From Bacteroidales bacterium (lineage in GTDB: Bacteria; Bacteroidota; Bacteroidia; Bacteroidales; VadinHA17), in the NCBI GenBank assembly GCA_030692905.1, contig JAUYBT010000041.1:1-13489 (forward strand): DNA of 13,489 nt. The letters are read 5' to 3'. Below the pieces are notes generated by a model that was not told the DNA's origin, did not search any database, and saw nothing but the letters and a program-made list of their open reading frames with translations. Positions within the stretch are counted from its first letter, which is position 1, and every line of letters begins with the position of its first letter. Shown piece by piece: positions 6,431 to 13,489 of this stretch. The position numbers were made by a program, and so were the translations under genes.

Positions 6431-7177
6431 ATGAACCTTGCCTGGATCAGGTTTTATGAGGAACTGAATGAGTTTCTGCCTTCGGAAAAGAGAAAGCAGC
6501 TTTTTCCCTATTCGTTTAATGGAACTCCATCTGTTAAAGATGCTATCGAAGCTCTGGGGGTACCACATGTTGAGGTCGACCTGATACTTGTGAACAGCCT
6601 TTCTGTTGATTTTTCATATAAACTCATGAATGCAGATTCGGTATCTGTTTATCCTGTTTTTGAAAGCTTTGATATCACTCCTGTAACGCATTTAAGGGAA
6701 AAACCCTTACGCAATTTAAAGTTTATACTTGATGTTCACTTGGGAAAACTCGCAAAATACCTTCGGTTATGTGGTTTTGATACCTGTTACCGGACAGATT
6801 ATAACGATCAGGAAATCATTAGTCTCTCGTCGTCAGATAAAAGAATTATACTGACGCACGATGTAGAATTGCTCAAAAACAAACAGGTGACCCATGGTTA
6901 CTGGATACGTTCTCAACACCTTAATGAGCAATTGAAAGAGGTGTTCTATAGGTTTGATTTGAAAAACCAGATCCGGCCTTTTAGCCGGTGCATGGAATGT
7001 AATGGTTTACTTGTTGATGTTTCAAAAAAGGATATCCTTGACCGTCTATTTCCCAGAACCCGAGAGTATTATCAGAAATTTAAAAAGTGTTCTGACTGTG
7101 ACCGGATTTATTGGGAGGGATCACATTATGAAAGGATGAAAAAATATATTGACTGTACAATTAAAAATGTAAATTAG
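6431..7177 (+). CDS. Mut7-C RNase (PIN-like) protein with N-terminal ubiquitin-like domain and zinc ribbon
   Basis: A 248-residue protein. Residues 1-90 fit the Mut7-C ubiquitin/ThiS-like domain (RFYEELNEFLP, GTPSVKDAIEALGVPHVEVDLILVN). Residues about 96-240 fit the Mut7-C domain: FILDVHLGKLAKYLRLCGFD with Asp101, YRTDYNDQEI, then ILTHDVELL with Asp144, giving the acidic residues expected of a PIN-like nuclease site. A C-terminal zinc ribbon has CxxC pairs at Cys187/190 and Cys220/223. The family is predicted to cut RNA by similarity to PIN domains and eukaryotic Mut7; the cellular substrate is unknown to me. There is no adjacent antitoxin-sized gene, so a toxin-antitoxin module is not supported. 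It starts 15 nt after the dehydrogenase gene, so it is probably cotranscribed, though a functional link to the two enzymes is unclear. No terminator is visible before the fucosidase gene at 7230. Confidence 0.88.
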   Translation: MNLAWIRFYEELNEFLPSEKRKQLFPYSFNGTPSVKDAIEALGVPHVEVDLILVNSLSVDFSYKLMNADSVSVYPVFESFDITPVTHLREKPLRNLKFILDVHLGKLAKYLRLCGFDTCYRTDYNDQEIISLSSSDKRIILTHDVELLKNKQVTHGYWIRSQHLNEQLKEVFYRFDLKNQIRPFSRCMECNGLLVDVSKKDILDRLFPRTREYYQKFKKCSDCDRIYWEGSHYERMKKYIDCTIKNVN

Positions 7178-7229
7178 GGAGCACATTTAAAACTAATTAT
7201 TATATCATTTATAACTAAAAATAATACAC

Positions 7230-8585
7230 ATGAAAAACAAAACCCTTATGAACGTAATTTTACTGGCTTGTCTGTTAATTGTTTCACAATTGGTTCAGGC
7301 TCAGCTTCCGGAAGAAACAGACGCCCGGAAGGCCGAAAGAATGAAATGGTGGACCGAAGCACGGTTCGGAATGTTTATTCACTGGGGTTTATATGCTTTA
7401 CCTGCCCGACATGAATGGGTAAAGAACAATGAAAGATTGACTAACGAGCAGTATCAGAAGTACTTTGAGATGTTTAATCCCGACATGTATGATCCTCACC
7501 AATGGGCAAAAATGGCTAAAGCAGCAGGGATGAAATATGTGGTACTCACTGCAAAACACCATGAAGGTTTCTGCCTGTTCGATTCGAAATTTACTGATTA
7601 CAAGTCGACAAATACTCCTTATGGAAAAGACCTGATTAAAGAATATGTGGAAGCATTCAGGGCCGAAGGATTAAAGGTAGGGTTCTATTACTCACTTATT
7701 GACTGGCATCATCCCGATTATACTATTGACAGCAATCACCCTCAGCGTCAGACTTCTGATTCAGCTTATGCACGTCTGAATAAAGGACGTGATATGAGTA
7801 AATACCGGGAGTATATGAAAAACCAGGTCAGAGAATTACTTACAAATTATGGAGAAATAAGTGTCATATGGTTTGATTTTTCCTTTCCGGGGAAGAACGG
7901 TAAAGGTCGTACTGACTGGGATTCCGAAAACCTTTTAAAACTGGCACGCAGCCTCCAGCCCGGAATTATTGTTGACGACCGTCTTGATCTCAGAGATGTT
8001 GAAGGGGGATGGGATTTTATCTCCCCGGAGCAGGTAAAAGTGGCAAAGTGGCCTGAGATAAATGGCAAAAAGGTAGCATGGGAGACTTGTCAGACCTTCT
8101 CTGGTTCGTGGGGCTATTACCGCGATGAATATACCTGGAAGAGCCCGGCACAACTGCTTGAACTTCTTATAGAATCCGTAAGTAAAGGTGGTAATCTTTT
8201 ATTAAATGTAGGGCCGACTGCCCGCGGTGTATTTGACTCCAGGGCTCAGGACAGATTAAAATCAATGGGTGACTGGATGAAATTCAATAACCGTTCGGTA
8301 TATGGCTGTACCGAAGCACCTGCCGGATTTACAGCGCCGGCTAATTCACTTTTAACATATAATCCTGTAACTAAAAGGTTATATGTTCATTTATTATCCT
8401 ATCCTATGGGAAGCCTGACTCTGCCAAACACGGCTGATAAAATTAAATATATTCAATTCCTGCATGATGCTTCTGAAATAAGATTCAGAGTGGGAAGAGA
8501 TGAAACCAAAAATGATATTACTCTTCAGCTTCCGATCCAGAAACCACAATCTGAGATTCCGGTACTGGAGATTTATCTGAAATAG
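7230..8585 (+). CDS. Secreted alpha-L-fucosidase, GH29
   Basis: A 451-residue protein with a signal peptide (about 1-24, cleavage after VQA leaving Gln25), so it is periplasmic or exported; there is no lipobox. The GH29 catalytic barrel is clear: MKWWTEARFGMFIHWGLYALPARHEW (38-63), YVVLTAKHHEGFCLFDS with HHEGF at 110-114, VGFYYSLIDWHHPDY (150-164), and the retaining nucleophile Asp216 in VIWFDFSFPG. Glu285 in AWETCQTFSGSWGY is the best acid/base candidate by its position; Glu266 is an alternative. A C-terminal beta-domain follows from about 365. The enzyme should release terminal L-fucose from glycans. The gene has its own terminator at 8624-8643. No SusC/SusD pair or fucose catabolic genes are in the window, so it is not in an obvious polysaccharide utilisation locus here. 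No Bacteroidetes-type promoter is obvious in the 52-nt gap upstream. Confidence 0.95.
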   Translation: MKNKTLMNVILLACLLIVSQLVQAQLPEETDARKAERMKWWTEARFGMFIHWGLYALPARHEWVKNNERLTNEQYQKYFEMFNPDMYDPHQWAKMAKAAGMKYVVLTAKHHEGFCLFDSKFTDYKSTNTPYGKDLIKEYVEAFRAEGLKVGFYYSLIDWHHPDYTIDSNHPQRQTSDSAYARLNKGRDMSKYREYMKNQVRELLTNYGEISVIWFDFSFPGKNGKGRTDWDSENLLKLARSLQPGIIVDDRLDLRDVEGGWDFISPEQVKVAKWPEINGKKVAWETCQTFSGSWGYYRDEYTWKSPAQLLELLIESVSKGGNLLLNVGPTARGVFDSRAQDRLKSMGDWMKFNNRSVYGCTEAPAGFTAPANSLLTYNPVTKRLYVHLLSYPMGSLTLPNTADKIKYIQFLHDASEIRFRVGRDETKNDITLQLPIQKPQSEIPVLEIYLK

Positions 8586-8587
8586 GT

Positions 8588-8622
8588 GCTTGGTGCCTGA
8601 TACTGGGTACTGTGTGCCAGAA
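8588..8622 (+). repeat. Degenerate 7-bp tandem repeat after the fucosidase gene
   Basis: Five consecutive 7-bp units start 3 nt after the stop codon: GCTTGGT, GCCTGAT, ACTGGGT, ACTGTGT, GCCAGAA. The first three fit RCYKGNT exactly; the last two are decayed. The unit GCCTGAT also occurs twice in the clean array at 13007-13055, and both arrays end in a GCCnGAA unit. The array sits between convergent genes, directly before the terminator stem. Confidence 0.5.
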
Positions 8623-8623
8623 T

Positions 8624-8643
8624 CCCGGGTCACCGGGTTTTTT
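8624..8643 (+). terminator. Terminator of the fucosidase gene
   Basis: CCCGG (8624-8628) pairs with CCGGG (8633-8637) around a GTCA loop, followed by six T (8638-8643). It is oriented for plus-strand transcription. The reverse orientation lacks a T-run after the stem, so it should not serve the converging metallopeptidase gene, for which I see no clear terminator. Confidence 0.8.
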
Positions 8644-8693
8644 AGCCAGAAGTACACATGGTGCACAAAGTAATGAAGTTGTTTTGCCATAGT

Positions 8694-10739
8694 TTATTCA
8701 GATTTCAAAGCCTTGTCGAGCGCGTTGAAAATGGGTTGAGTTGATATCTTTGCACCAACAGCACCCATCATCCATTGCTGTGGGGTAAGACGCCCCTGAC
8801 TGTAAATACGGTCAATCTCATCGGAGAGATCCTTTCCCTTAAGATACTCTTCTATCTGGAACTGAATTACATGACCATATGAATAATTTGCCAGGTAAAG
8901 CGGCGCATCAATCATATGTGAATAAATAGCCAGAATGGGGGAGTCCTTAACTCCAAGGACCGGTGCAAAGTATTTGTTCCACACATCCACGGAGATTGCT
9001 ATGGTGTTTTCTTTCAGTTGAGCCGGTGTGGCATCAGGATTCCCGTAAAGCCATTTCCATACTTTCATGTCAACCATCCCGACACCCATTATCTCCATCA
9101 GTGACCAGGCAGCATCAAGTGTCTCCATCTTTTCCTTGTCAGGATCATTATCCTTTATCCCGAGCAGGAAAAGGTCTCGGCTCTGAAAGATAAATGCGTT
9201 TGCTTCTGTAAATGCAGTGTTTGGCACACCTGACATCATGTAATTATCCACGTTATAAAGAGATATAGTCTGCTCAACATTATGGCCAAACTCATGCACT
9301 GCTATGTTGTATCCTTTGTAATCCATACCTTCATCTGAGATGCGTGTTCGCAGATGAGAGAGTGAGCCCTTCATGGCTGCACCCCATGCATGTCCGGAAC
9401 CCCTTGCAGGATCAACGATGATCTTTTCAGCCAGGTAAACGGCTCTCTCGGGTGACCATCCCATTTTCTTCAGCATGAGCGGCATTCCTGCATGGAAAGC
9501 AGCGGGATCAGGATAAATGCCAGAGGTCTTCGAAGTGAGCAGACTCTCAGGTATGCTGCTCCGCGTCTTGAAACCGTCATACCATATATCATAGGGCTGG
9601 AGGTAGCGTCCTAACCTCTCTTTTATCAATGAACCAAGACTGACAAGCTGTGGTGAGCTTAAGAATGAATCGAAGAGAGCTTCAACCTCATTCTGTGCGA
9701 TCTCCATCTCGAGTGAGAATTTACGGAGAATGAAGGTGTTCATTTCTGGGTTATAGGCATCAATCTCCTTTCTTGTCCTGAAGTTTTTGATTATATGAGA
9801 GTAGCGGGTGTCAGGTTCTGCAGAAGCCTGTATAGATGCATCTCCTTTTGTAACCTTATTTGAATAGGGAGCCCACTCATAGTCAGAGCTGTTAACAAAC
9901 ACACCGGGAATCTCCTGGGTTATGATGCGCTCCATCACTTTATAAATCATCTCCTGCTTTTCGTGGCCATTCTCCTTATCGGCATAGTCGGCTTTCAGCT
10001 CGTCGCGGAGGTTCCAATGGGAGAGAAGTACCATGTTATCAGGGAAGATCTGACGACCATCGTCGGTGCGAAGATGGCCCATATGTATGTTGTATTCAGC
10101 AATGTACATCTCTGAATTTCCTGTAGCCTCTGTTACTGCCTGTTCAAGTTCAGCCGGGACACGTGCGATAAAAAGATCACCCAGACGTGCCATGGCCCAC
10201 TCATCGCGGTTCCATTTTGGTCCAAGCTCTTCCTTCTCAGCCAAAGTAAAATAGGGGAAATTGAGTGCTATGGCAAAAGCTATCTTGTTGGAATAAAAGT
10301 CACTCTGCATGTGTGATCCAACCGAGTAATTGCCAAACATACGGTCTATATCATCAATCTCACCAATTGCTTCGTCAAGCGTTTTCCTCAGGTCAAGGGT
10401 TATTTCGTTGTAGTTACCATTAAGCGACTCGATGTATCTGTTTATCTTATTGAAGACCATCTTGCGATTTGCAGGATCGGAGATGTAGTTTTCCTTTACA
10501 AATTCAGAAAAGTCAGCCGGAGTGCCGTCTCTTTCTCTCCAGAGTGAGGCAGCGTGCTTCACTCCTTTTTCAAGTAGATTCAGATCAGCAGCAGGTTTTG
10601 CAGCTTTAACAGTATCGGCAACAGCTTTTACAGTTGTTTCATTAATGAATCCGGCCACATTTATCGCCTCTTTTTTGGTTTCAGGTGAAGAACAAGCTGT
10701 CAGAATTGCCAGTGCAATAAAAAACTGTAATTTTTTCAT
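8694..10739 (-). CDS. Lipoprotein zinc metallopeptidase (HEFGH gluzincin), family not certain
   Basis: The start at 10739 is preferred because it begins directly with MKKLQFFIALAILTAC, a good lipoprotein signal with Cys16. An upstream ATG at 10772 would add 11 polar residues. Coding length is 681 residues. The zinc motif HEFGH (His482, Glu483, His486) lies in YNIAVHEFGHNVEQ, with the downstream TEANAF segment supplying a likely third ligand Glu512, as in gluzincins (clan MA). The C-terminal region (YSYGHVIQFQIEEYL, LTPQQWMMGAVGAKISTQPIFNAL) resembles the helical M3/M2-type peptidase fold. It is not a canonical dipeptidyl-peptidase III, which has HExxGH. It should be anchored in the envelope and degrade peptides or an envelope protein. 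It lies 38 nt downstream of rmuC on the same strand. A few hand-counted lines give about 47-53% GC, somewhat higher than neighbouring genes. Confidence 0.8.
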   Translation of the reverse strand: MKKLQFFIALAILTACSSPETKKEAINVAGFINETTVKAVADTVKAAKPAADLNLLEKGVKHAASLWRERDGTPADFSEFVKENYISDPANRKMVFNKINRYIESLNGNYNEITLDLRKTLDEAIGEIDDIDRMFGNYSVGSHMQSDFYSNKIAFAIALNFPYFTLAEKEELGPKWNRDEWAMARLGDLFIARVPAELEQAVTEATGNSEMYIAEYNIHMGHLRTDDGRQIFPDNMVLLSHWNLRDELKADYADKENGHEKQEMIYKVMERIITQEIPGVFVNSSDYEWAPYSNKVTKGDASIQASAEPDTRYSHIIKNFRTRKEIDAYNPEMNTFILRKFSLEMEIAQNEVEALFDSFLSSPQLVSLGSLIKERLGRYLQPYDIWYDGFKTRSSIPESLLTSKTSGIYPDPAAFHAGMPLMLKKMGWSPERAVYLAEKIIVDPARGSGHAWGAAMKGSLSHLRTRISDEGMDYKGYNIAVHEFGHNVEQTISLYNVDNYMMSGVPNTAFTEANAFIFQSRDLFLLGIKDNDPDKEKMETLDAAWSLMEIMGVGMVDMKVWKWLYGNPDATPAQLKENTIAISVDVWNKYFAPVLGVKDSPILAIYSHMIDAPLYLANYSYGHVIQFQIEEYLKGKDLSDEIDRIYSQGRLTPQQWMMGAVGAKISTQPIFNALDKALKSE

Positions 10740-10777
10740 CATTATAAAATTGTTTTTAATGGCTCGGTTCATATTGT

Positions 10778-12169
10778 TTAGTTTTCAACTCTTTCACTCA
10801 TTTCTTCATTTTCTTCTTCAAAATCTTTTGTATCAGTATCGGCTTCATTCGATTCCAAAATTCTAGCCGCTTCTGATGCCGGTAATTCCTGTACATTCCT
10901 CAATTTTCGTTTTATTGCTCTCGAACGTGTTCCAACAAGCTTTTCAATATTTCCACTGGCTGAAATAATTTGGTTCTGGGCTTTCTCGAGTACTTTTTCG
11001 AAACCTTCAAACTCTGTTTTTACAGCACCAAGTATTTGCCAGACTTCATTTGAACGTTTCTGAACAGCAAGAGTGCGGAAACCCATCTGAAGGCTGCTGA
11101 GGAACGCAACCAGGTTTGAAGGCCCAACAACAGTAACATTGAAATCGCGTTGCACCTGCTCAAATAAGCCTGTTCGTGTAAGTATTTGTGCATAAAGTCC
11201 TTCAGTAGGAACAAACATGATTGCAAAATTTGTGGTAAGGGGAGGTGAAATGTATTTTTGATGAATCGTTTTAGCCGATTTAACTACGCTGGCATCAAAT
11301 GCCTTTTCAACTTTAATAATCTCTTCTTTTGGATGATCGGCTATATTCTCATAGATCTCGATTAATCGTTGATAATCCTCAATAGGAAATTTTGAGTCAA
11401 TAGCAAGGAAGACAGGTTCATCAGGATTTTCATTACCAGGCAATTTGATAGCATATTCCACACTTTCTTTTGTGCCTGGTTTTACAATAACATTTTTGAC
11501 AAACTGTTCAGGTGACAAATATTGTTCGAGGATACTGCCTAACTGGATCTCTCCCAGAATTCCTCTTGTTTTGACATTAGAAAGAACTCTCTTAAGATCG
11601 CCAACACCGACAGCCAGTTTCTGCATGTCTCCAAGGCCTTTATAAACTTGTTCAAGCTGATCGGTCACCATCTTAAATGATTCGCTGATGCGGGTATTTA
11701 GTGTTTCCTGAAGTTTCTCATTAACGGTCTCGCGCATTTGCTCCAGTTTAACACTATTGTCTGTCTGAATCTCTTTGAGTTTGTTTTCAATAGTTTCCCT
11801 CATTTTTTCCAACCTCGATTCTATATTCAGTGCTTGTTCCTTAGCCCTGGTCATCGAGCTTTCAAAATTGACACGTTGATTTTCATTAAAATCCTTAATA
11901 TTTCCCGAAAGCCGCATATCAAATGATTCGAGTGATTTTTGCAGTTCATCGCGATTATCTTTTGCTACTTTTGATGATTCCTCCCTGTTTCGTTGGAATT
12001 CATCCTTCATGGAATTATTAATTTTATCAAGATTGTTCCCGAATACTGTCAGTGATTCTTTTACAGATTCCATTTGAACAGGATTCTTAAGTTGAATGAG
12101 AACCCTGATAATCAGGATTATAATTATCAGGGAGAAGACTATAAATAAACTCAATAAAGCCGTTGTCAT
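10778..12169 (-). CDS. rmuC: DNA recombination protein RmuC
   Basis: A 463-residue RmuC-family protein. It has an N-terminal membrane helix (about 4-25), a long coiled coil (about 35-175, heptad-like and rich in Glu/Lys/Gln), then the conserved core: VGDLKRVLSNVKTRGILGEIQL (189-210), FLAIDSKFPIEDY (254-266), FVPTEGLYA (319-327) and the VVGPSNLVAFL segment. The core has the restriction-endonuclease-like fold. RmuC limits inversions at short inverted repeats in E. coli, and related proteins have been linked to defence or DNA repair; the molecular activity is not established. The acidic tail (about 440-463, rich in Glu/Asp) is a less conserved extension. It is the first gene of a two-gene minus-strand unit with the metallopeptidase, and diverges from the DUF1080 gene. 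Confidence 0.93.
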   Translation of the reverse strand: MTTALLSLFIVFSLIIIILIIRVLIQLKNPVQMESVKESLTVFGNNLDKINNSMKDEFQRNREESSKVAKDNRDELQKSLESFDMRLSGNIKDFNENQRVNFESSMTRAKEQALNIESRLEKMRETIENKLKEIQTDNSVKLEQMRETVNEKLQETLNTRISESFKMVTDQLEQVYKGLGDMQKLAVGVGDLKRVLSNVKTRGILGEIQLGSILEQYLSPEQFVKNVIVKPGTKESVEYAIKLPGNENPDEPVFLAIDSKFPIEDYQRLIEIYENIADHPKEEIIKVEKAFDASVVKSAKTIHQKYISPPLTTNFAIMFVPTEGLYAQILTRTGLFEQVQRDFNVTVVGPSNLVAFLSSLQMGFRTLAVQKRSNEVWQILGAVKTEFEGFEKVLEKAQNQIISASGNIEKLVGTRSRAIKRKLRNVQELPASEAARILESNEADTDTKDFEEENEEMSERVEN

Positions 12170-12267
12170 ATTAATTGTAAATTTGGTATAGTTTTTATCC
12201 CTCTAAATTACTTATAATAGTTTAAAAAGAGCAAGCAGGAGGATGAAAGCTCATTCAAATGACAAGA

Positions 12268-12298
12268 TCCCTGATATTCTATGGCAAATTCTCAGGGA
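12268..12298. promoter_or_regulatory. 7-bp inverted repeat in the rmuC/DUF1080 divergent intergenic region
   Basis: TCCCTGA (12268-12274) and TCAGGGA (12292-12298) are perfect inverted copies 17 nt apart, within the 159-nt gap between divergent genes and 30 nt before the ATG at 12329. It could be an operator or a leader hairpin. No full Bacteroidetes promoter is visible; TATTTTTA at 12306-12313 is a one-mismatch -7 box without a clear partner. Confidence 0.35.
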
Positions 12299-12328
12299 AA
12301 TTCTTATTTTTATAAAAAACATTTCTGA

Positions 12329-12985
12329 ATGACAAACAGAGTGATAGTTACTATTATTGTTTTATCTCTTTTAAGTTGTAAAGGACGACAACCAGATCAG
12401 AAAAAGAGTTATAATGAAGTTGTTGAAACCTCAGACAGTTCTCTGATCTTCGATGGGAAATCACTCCAGGGATGGGAGATAACAAACTTTGGCCCTCAGG
12501 GACCTGTTTATGTTTCGGGTGGCGAGATTATTCTCGGGACGGGGGATGGTTGTACAGGGATTACCTGGAAGGGAGATTTTCCAACCTCCAATTATGAAGT
12601 TACTCTTGATGCTATGCGCGTTAGTGGTAATGATTTTTTTTGTGGAATCACTTTCCCTGTTGGAAAAGATCCCTGCACATTGATTATTGGCGGATGGGGA
12701 GGTACTACTGTTGGTCTCTCCAGTATTGATGGTATGGATGCATCGGAAAACAGTACCACAATTTTAATGAAATTTGAGAAAGAACATTGGTATCATATTT
12801 GTCTTAGTGTAACAGAAACACAAATTAAGGCAATGATAGATAGTATTAAGGTAGTTGACTTTACAATCGGGAACAATAAACTTTCGATACGTCCTGAGGT
12901 TGAATTATCTAAACCATTCGGCATCTCATCATGGAATACCACCGCGGCGATCAGGAATATACGGGTCAAAAGAATTGAAAAATGA
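12329..12985 (+). CDS. DUF1080 (3-keto-disaccharide hydrolase-like) lipoprotein
   Basis: A 218-residue lipoprotein with lipobox LLSC (Cys17) after a short hydrophobic stretch. Residues about 38-216 form a concanavalin-like jelly roll of the DUF1080/3-keto-disaccharide hydrolase type: SLIFDGKSLQGWEI near the start, VSGGEIILGTGDGCTGITWKG, NYEVTLDAMRVSGNDFFCGITFPVG and a final strand NTTAAIRNIRVKRI. Most relatives are secreted and act in, or bind, carbohydrates. Whether this copy is catalytic cannot be told from sequence. The gene follows a 159-nt divergent intergenic region, and just after its stop lies a 7-bp tandem array. The next plus-strand gene begins 176 nt further on, so it is probably a separate transcript. 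Confidence 0.82.
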   Translation: MTNRVIVTIIVLSLLSCKGRQPDQKKSYNEVVETSDSSLIFDGKSLQGWEITNFGPQGPVYVSGGEIILGTGDGCTGITWKGDFPTSNYEVTLDAMRVSGNDFFCGITFPVGKDPCTLIIGGWGGTTVGLSSIDGMDASENSTTILMKFEKEHWYHICLSVTETQIKAMIDSIKVVDFTIGNNKLSIRPEVELSKPFGISSWNTTAAIRNIRVKRIEK

Positions 12986-13006
12986 GAAGAACGCACGACA
13001 CTCACT

Positions 13007-13055
13007 ACCTGTGACCTGTCGCCTGATGCCTGTCGCCTGATGCCTGTCGCCTGAA
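13007..13055 (+). repeat. Seven-unit 7-bp tandem repeat, RCCTGNN
   Basis: Seven in-phase units without gaps: ACCTGTG, ACCTGTC, GCCTGAT, GCCTGTC, GCCTGAT, GCCTGTC, GCCTGAA. The middle four form two copies of the 14-mer GCCTGATGCCTGTC. The array starts 22 nt after the stop codon of the DUF1080 gene. It has no dyad symmetry and no T-run, so it is not a terminator. The rest of the gap up to 13161 is AT-rich with no clear promoter. Confidence 0.85.
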
Positions 13056-13161
13056 TTTCTATTTAAGAACATAAAAAAATTCCTCCTTTAACTATTCTCA
13101 TGTAGAAAAATAAGCCGTACCTTCATATCAGAAATTTCTTAACCTTTTTAATATTACAGCA

Positions 13162-13489
13162 ATGAAAAACAAAAGAATGGTTTATCTGAAAAGTGGACTT
13201 TTTATCGTATTAAGTTTCCTGATATCGGCAGTATCATTTGCGCAGGGTGCTGCAAATTTCTCAGGATCTTGGGCATTTAATGAATCGAAGAGCAATCTGG
13301 GCGAAGGCGGATTCCGCATGATTTCGCAGAAACTTACGATCATTCAGGATGAAAAGAGTTTTACCCTTGAAAGATCTTTCACTGGTCAGGATGGTACAGA
13401 GAGAAAAACGTCAGAAACTTATACCCTCGATGGTAAGGAATCTGTAAATCTGGTATTTAATACTTCAAAAAAATCAACTGCTATTTGGG
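13162..13489 (+). CDS. Secreted protein, N-terminal part only (runs off the window)
   Basis: An open frame from ATG at 13162 continues to the window end (109 full codons). It begins with a signal peptide (about 1-27, cleavage after SFA, leaving Gln28). The mature start is FSGSWAFNESKSNLGEGGFRM, followed by short beta-strands (KLTIIQDEKSFTLERSF, ETYTLDGKE). This resembles a small secreted lipocalin-like family found in Bacteroidetes that I cannot name; its function is unknown. The gene is preceded by AT-rich DNA without a recognisable Shine-Dalgarno sequence. Confidence 0.75.
   Translation, partial: MKNKRMVYLKSGLFIVLSFLISAVSFAQGAANFSGSWAFNESKSNLGEGGFRMISQKLTIIQDEKSFTLERSFTGQDGTERKTSETYTLDGKESVNLVFNTSKKSTAIW

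Noticed and set aside
6431..7177. Toxin-antitoxin module based on the PIN-like Mut7-C domain
   Set aside because: There is no small partner gene next to it, and the protein has the stand-alone ubiquitin-like/Mut7-C/zinc-ribbon layout.
8694..10772. Dipeptidyl-peptidase III (M49) assignment for the metallopeptidase
   Set aside because: The zinc motif is HEFGH (HExxH); M49 enzymes have the longer HExxGH motif and an EECRAE-type segment, neither of which is visible.
13007..13055. CRISPR-like repeat array
   Set aside because: The units are 7 bp and contiguous, with no spacers of 25-45 bp and no cas genes in the window.

Overview
The window looks like chromosomal DNA of a member of the Bacteroidetes, probably an environmental, polysaccharide-using lineage. 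The evidence is: two good matches to the Bacteroidetes promoter form (TTG, about 20 nt, TAnnTTTG), weak or absent Shine-Dalgarno sequences, many short-lipobox lipoproteins and Gln-start secreted proteins, a DUF4382 protein, a DUF1080 lipoprotein and a GH29 fucosidase. All of this is read by eye; no database search was run.

Layout. (1) 1-275: an elongator-type tRNA-Met(CAT) with its own promoter and a strong terminator. (2) 380-4593, minus strand: a compact five-gene cluster, read from 4593 down: small very basic secreted protein, outer-membrane beta-barrel candidate, OmpR-type response regulator, HisKA sensor kinase, DUF4382/carboxypeptidase-regulatory-like lipoprotein, then a terminator. The first four genes are 9-10 nt apart, so they are probably one envelope-sensing operon. 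(3) 4594-4937: a 344-nt divergent regulatory region carrying a cluster of TTAACC/GGTTAA elements. (4) 4938-7177, plus strand: an LsrG-like ABM-domain enzyme overlapping an iron-ADH-family dehydrogenase, then a Mut7-C PIN-like nuclease with an N-terminal ubiquitin-like region. (5) 7230-8585: a secreted GH29 alpha-L-fucosidase with a terminator. (6) 8694-12169, minus strand: RmuC, then an HEFGH zinc-metallopeptidase lipoprotein. (7) 12329-13489, plus strand: a DUF1080 lipoprotein and the start of another secreted protein that runs off the window.

How the parts may fit. The minus-strand cluster resembles a self-contained envelope signalling unit: kinase and regulator co-encoded with three exported proteins that could be its sensor partners or outputs. 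The ABM/dehydrogenase pair suggests stepwise handling of a small reactive carbonyl or hydroxyketone. The fucosidase and DUF1080 protein fit glycan scavenging. The main non-gene signals are two degenerate 7-bp tandem arrays placed just after the stop codons of the fucosidase and DUF1080 genes, and the TTAACC cluster. No transposase, integrase, CRISPR array, phage gene or recognised defence system was seen.
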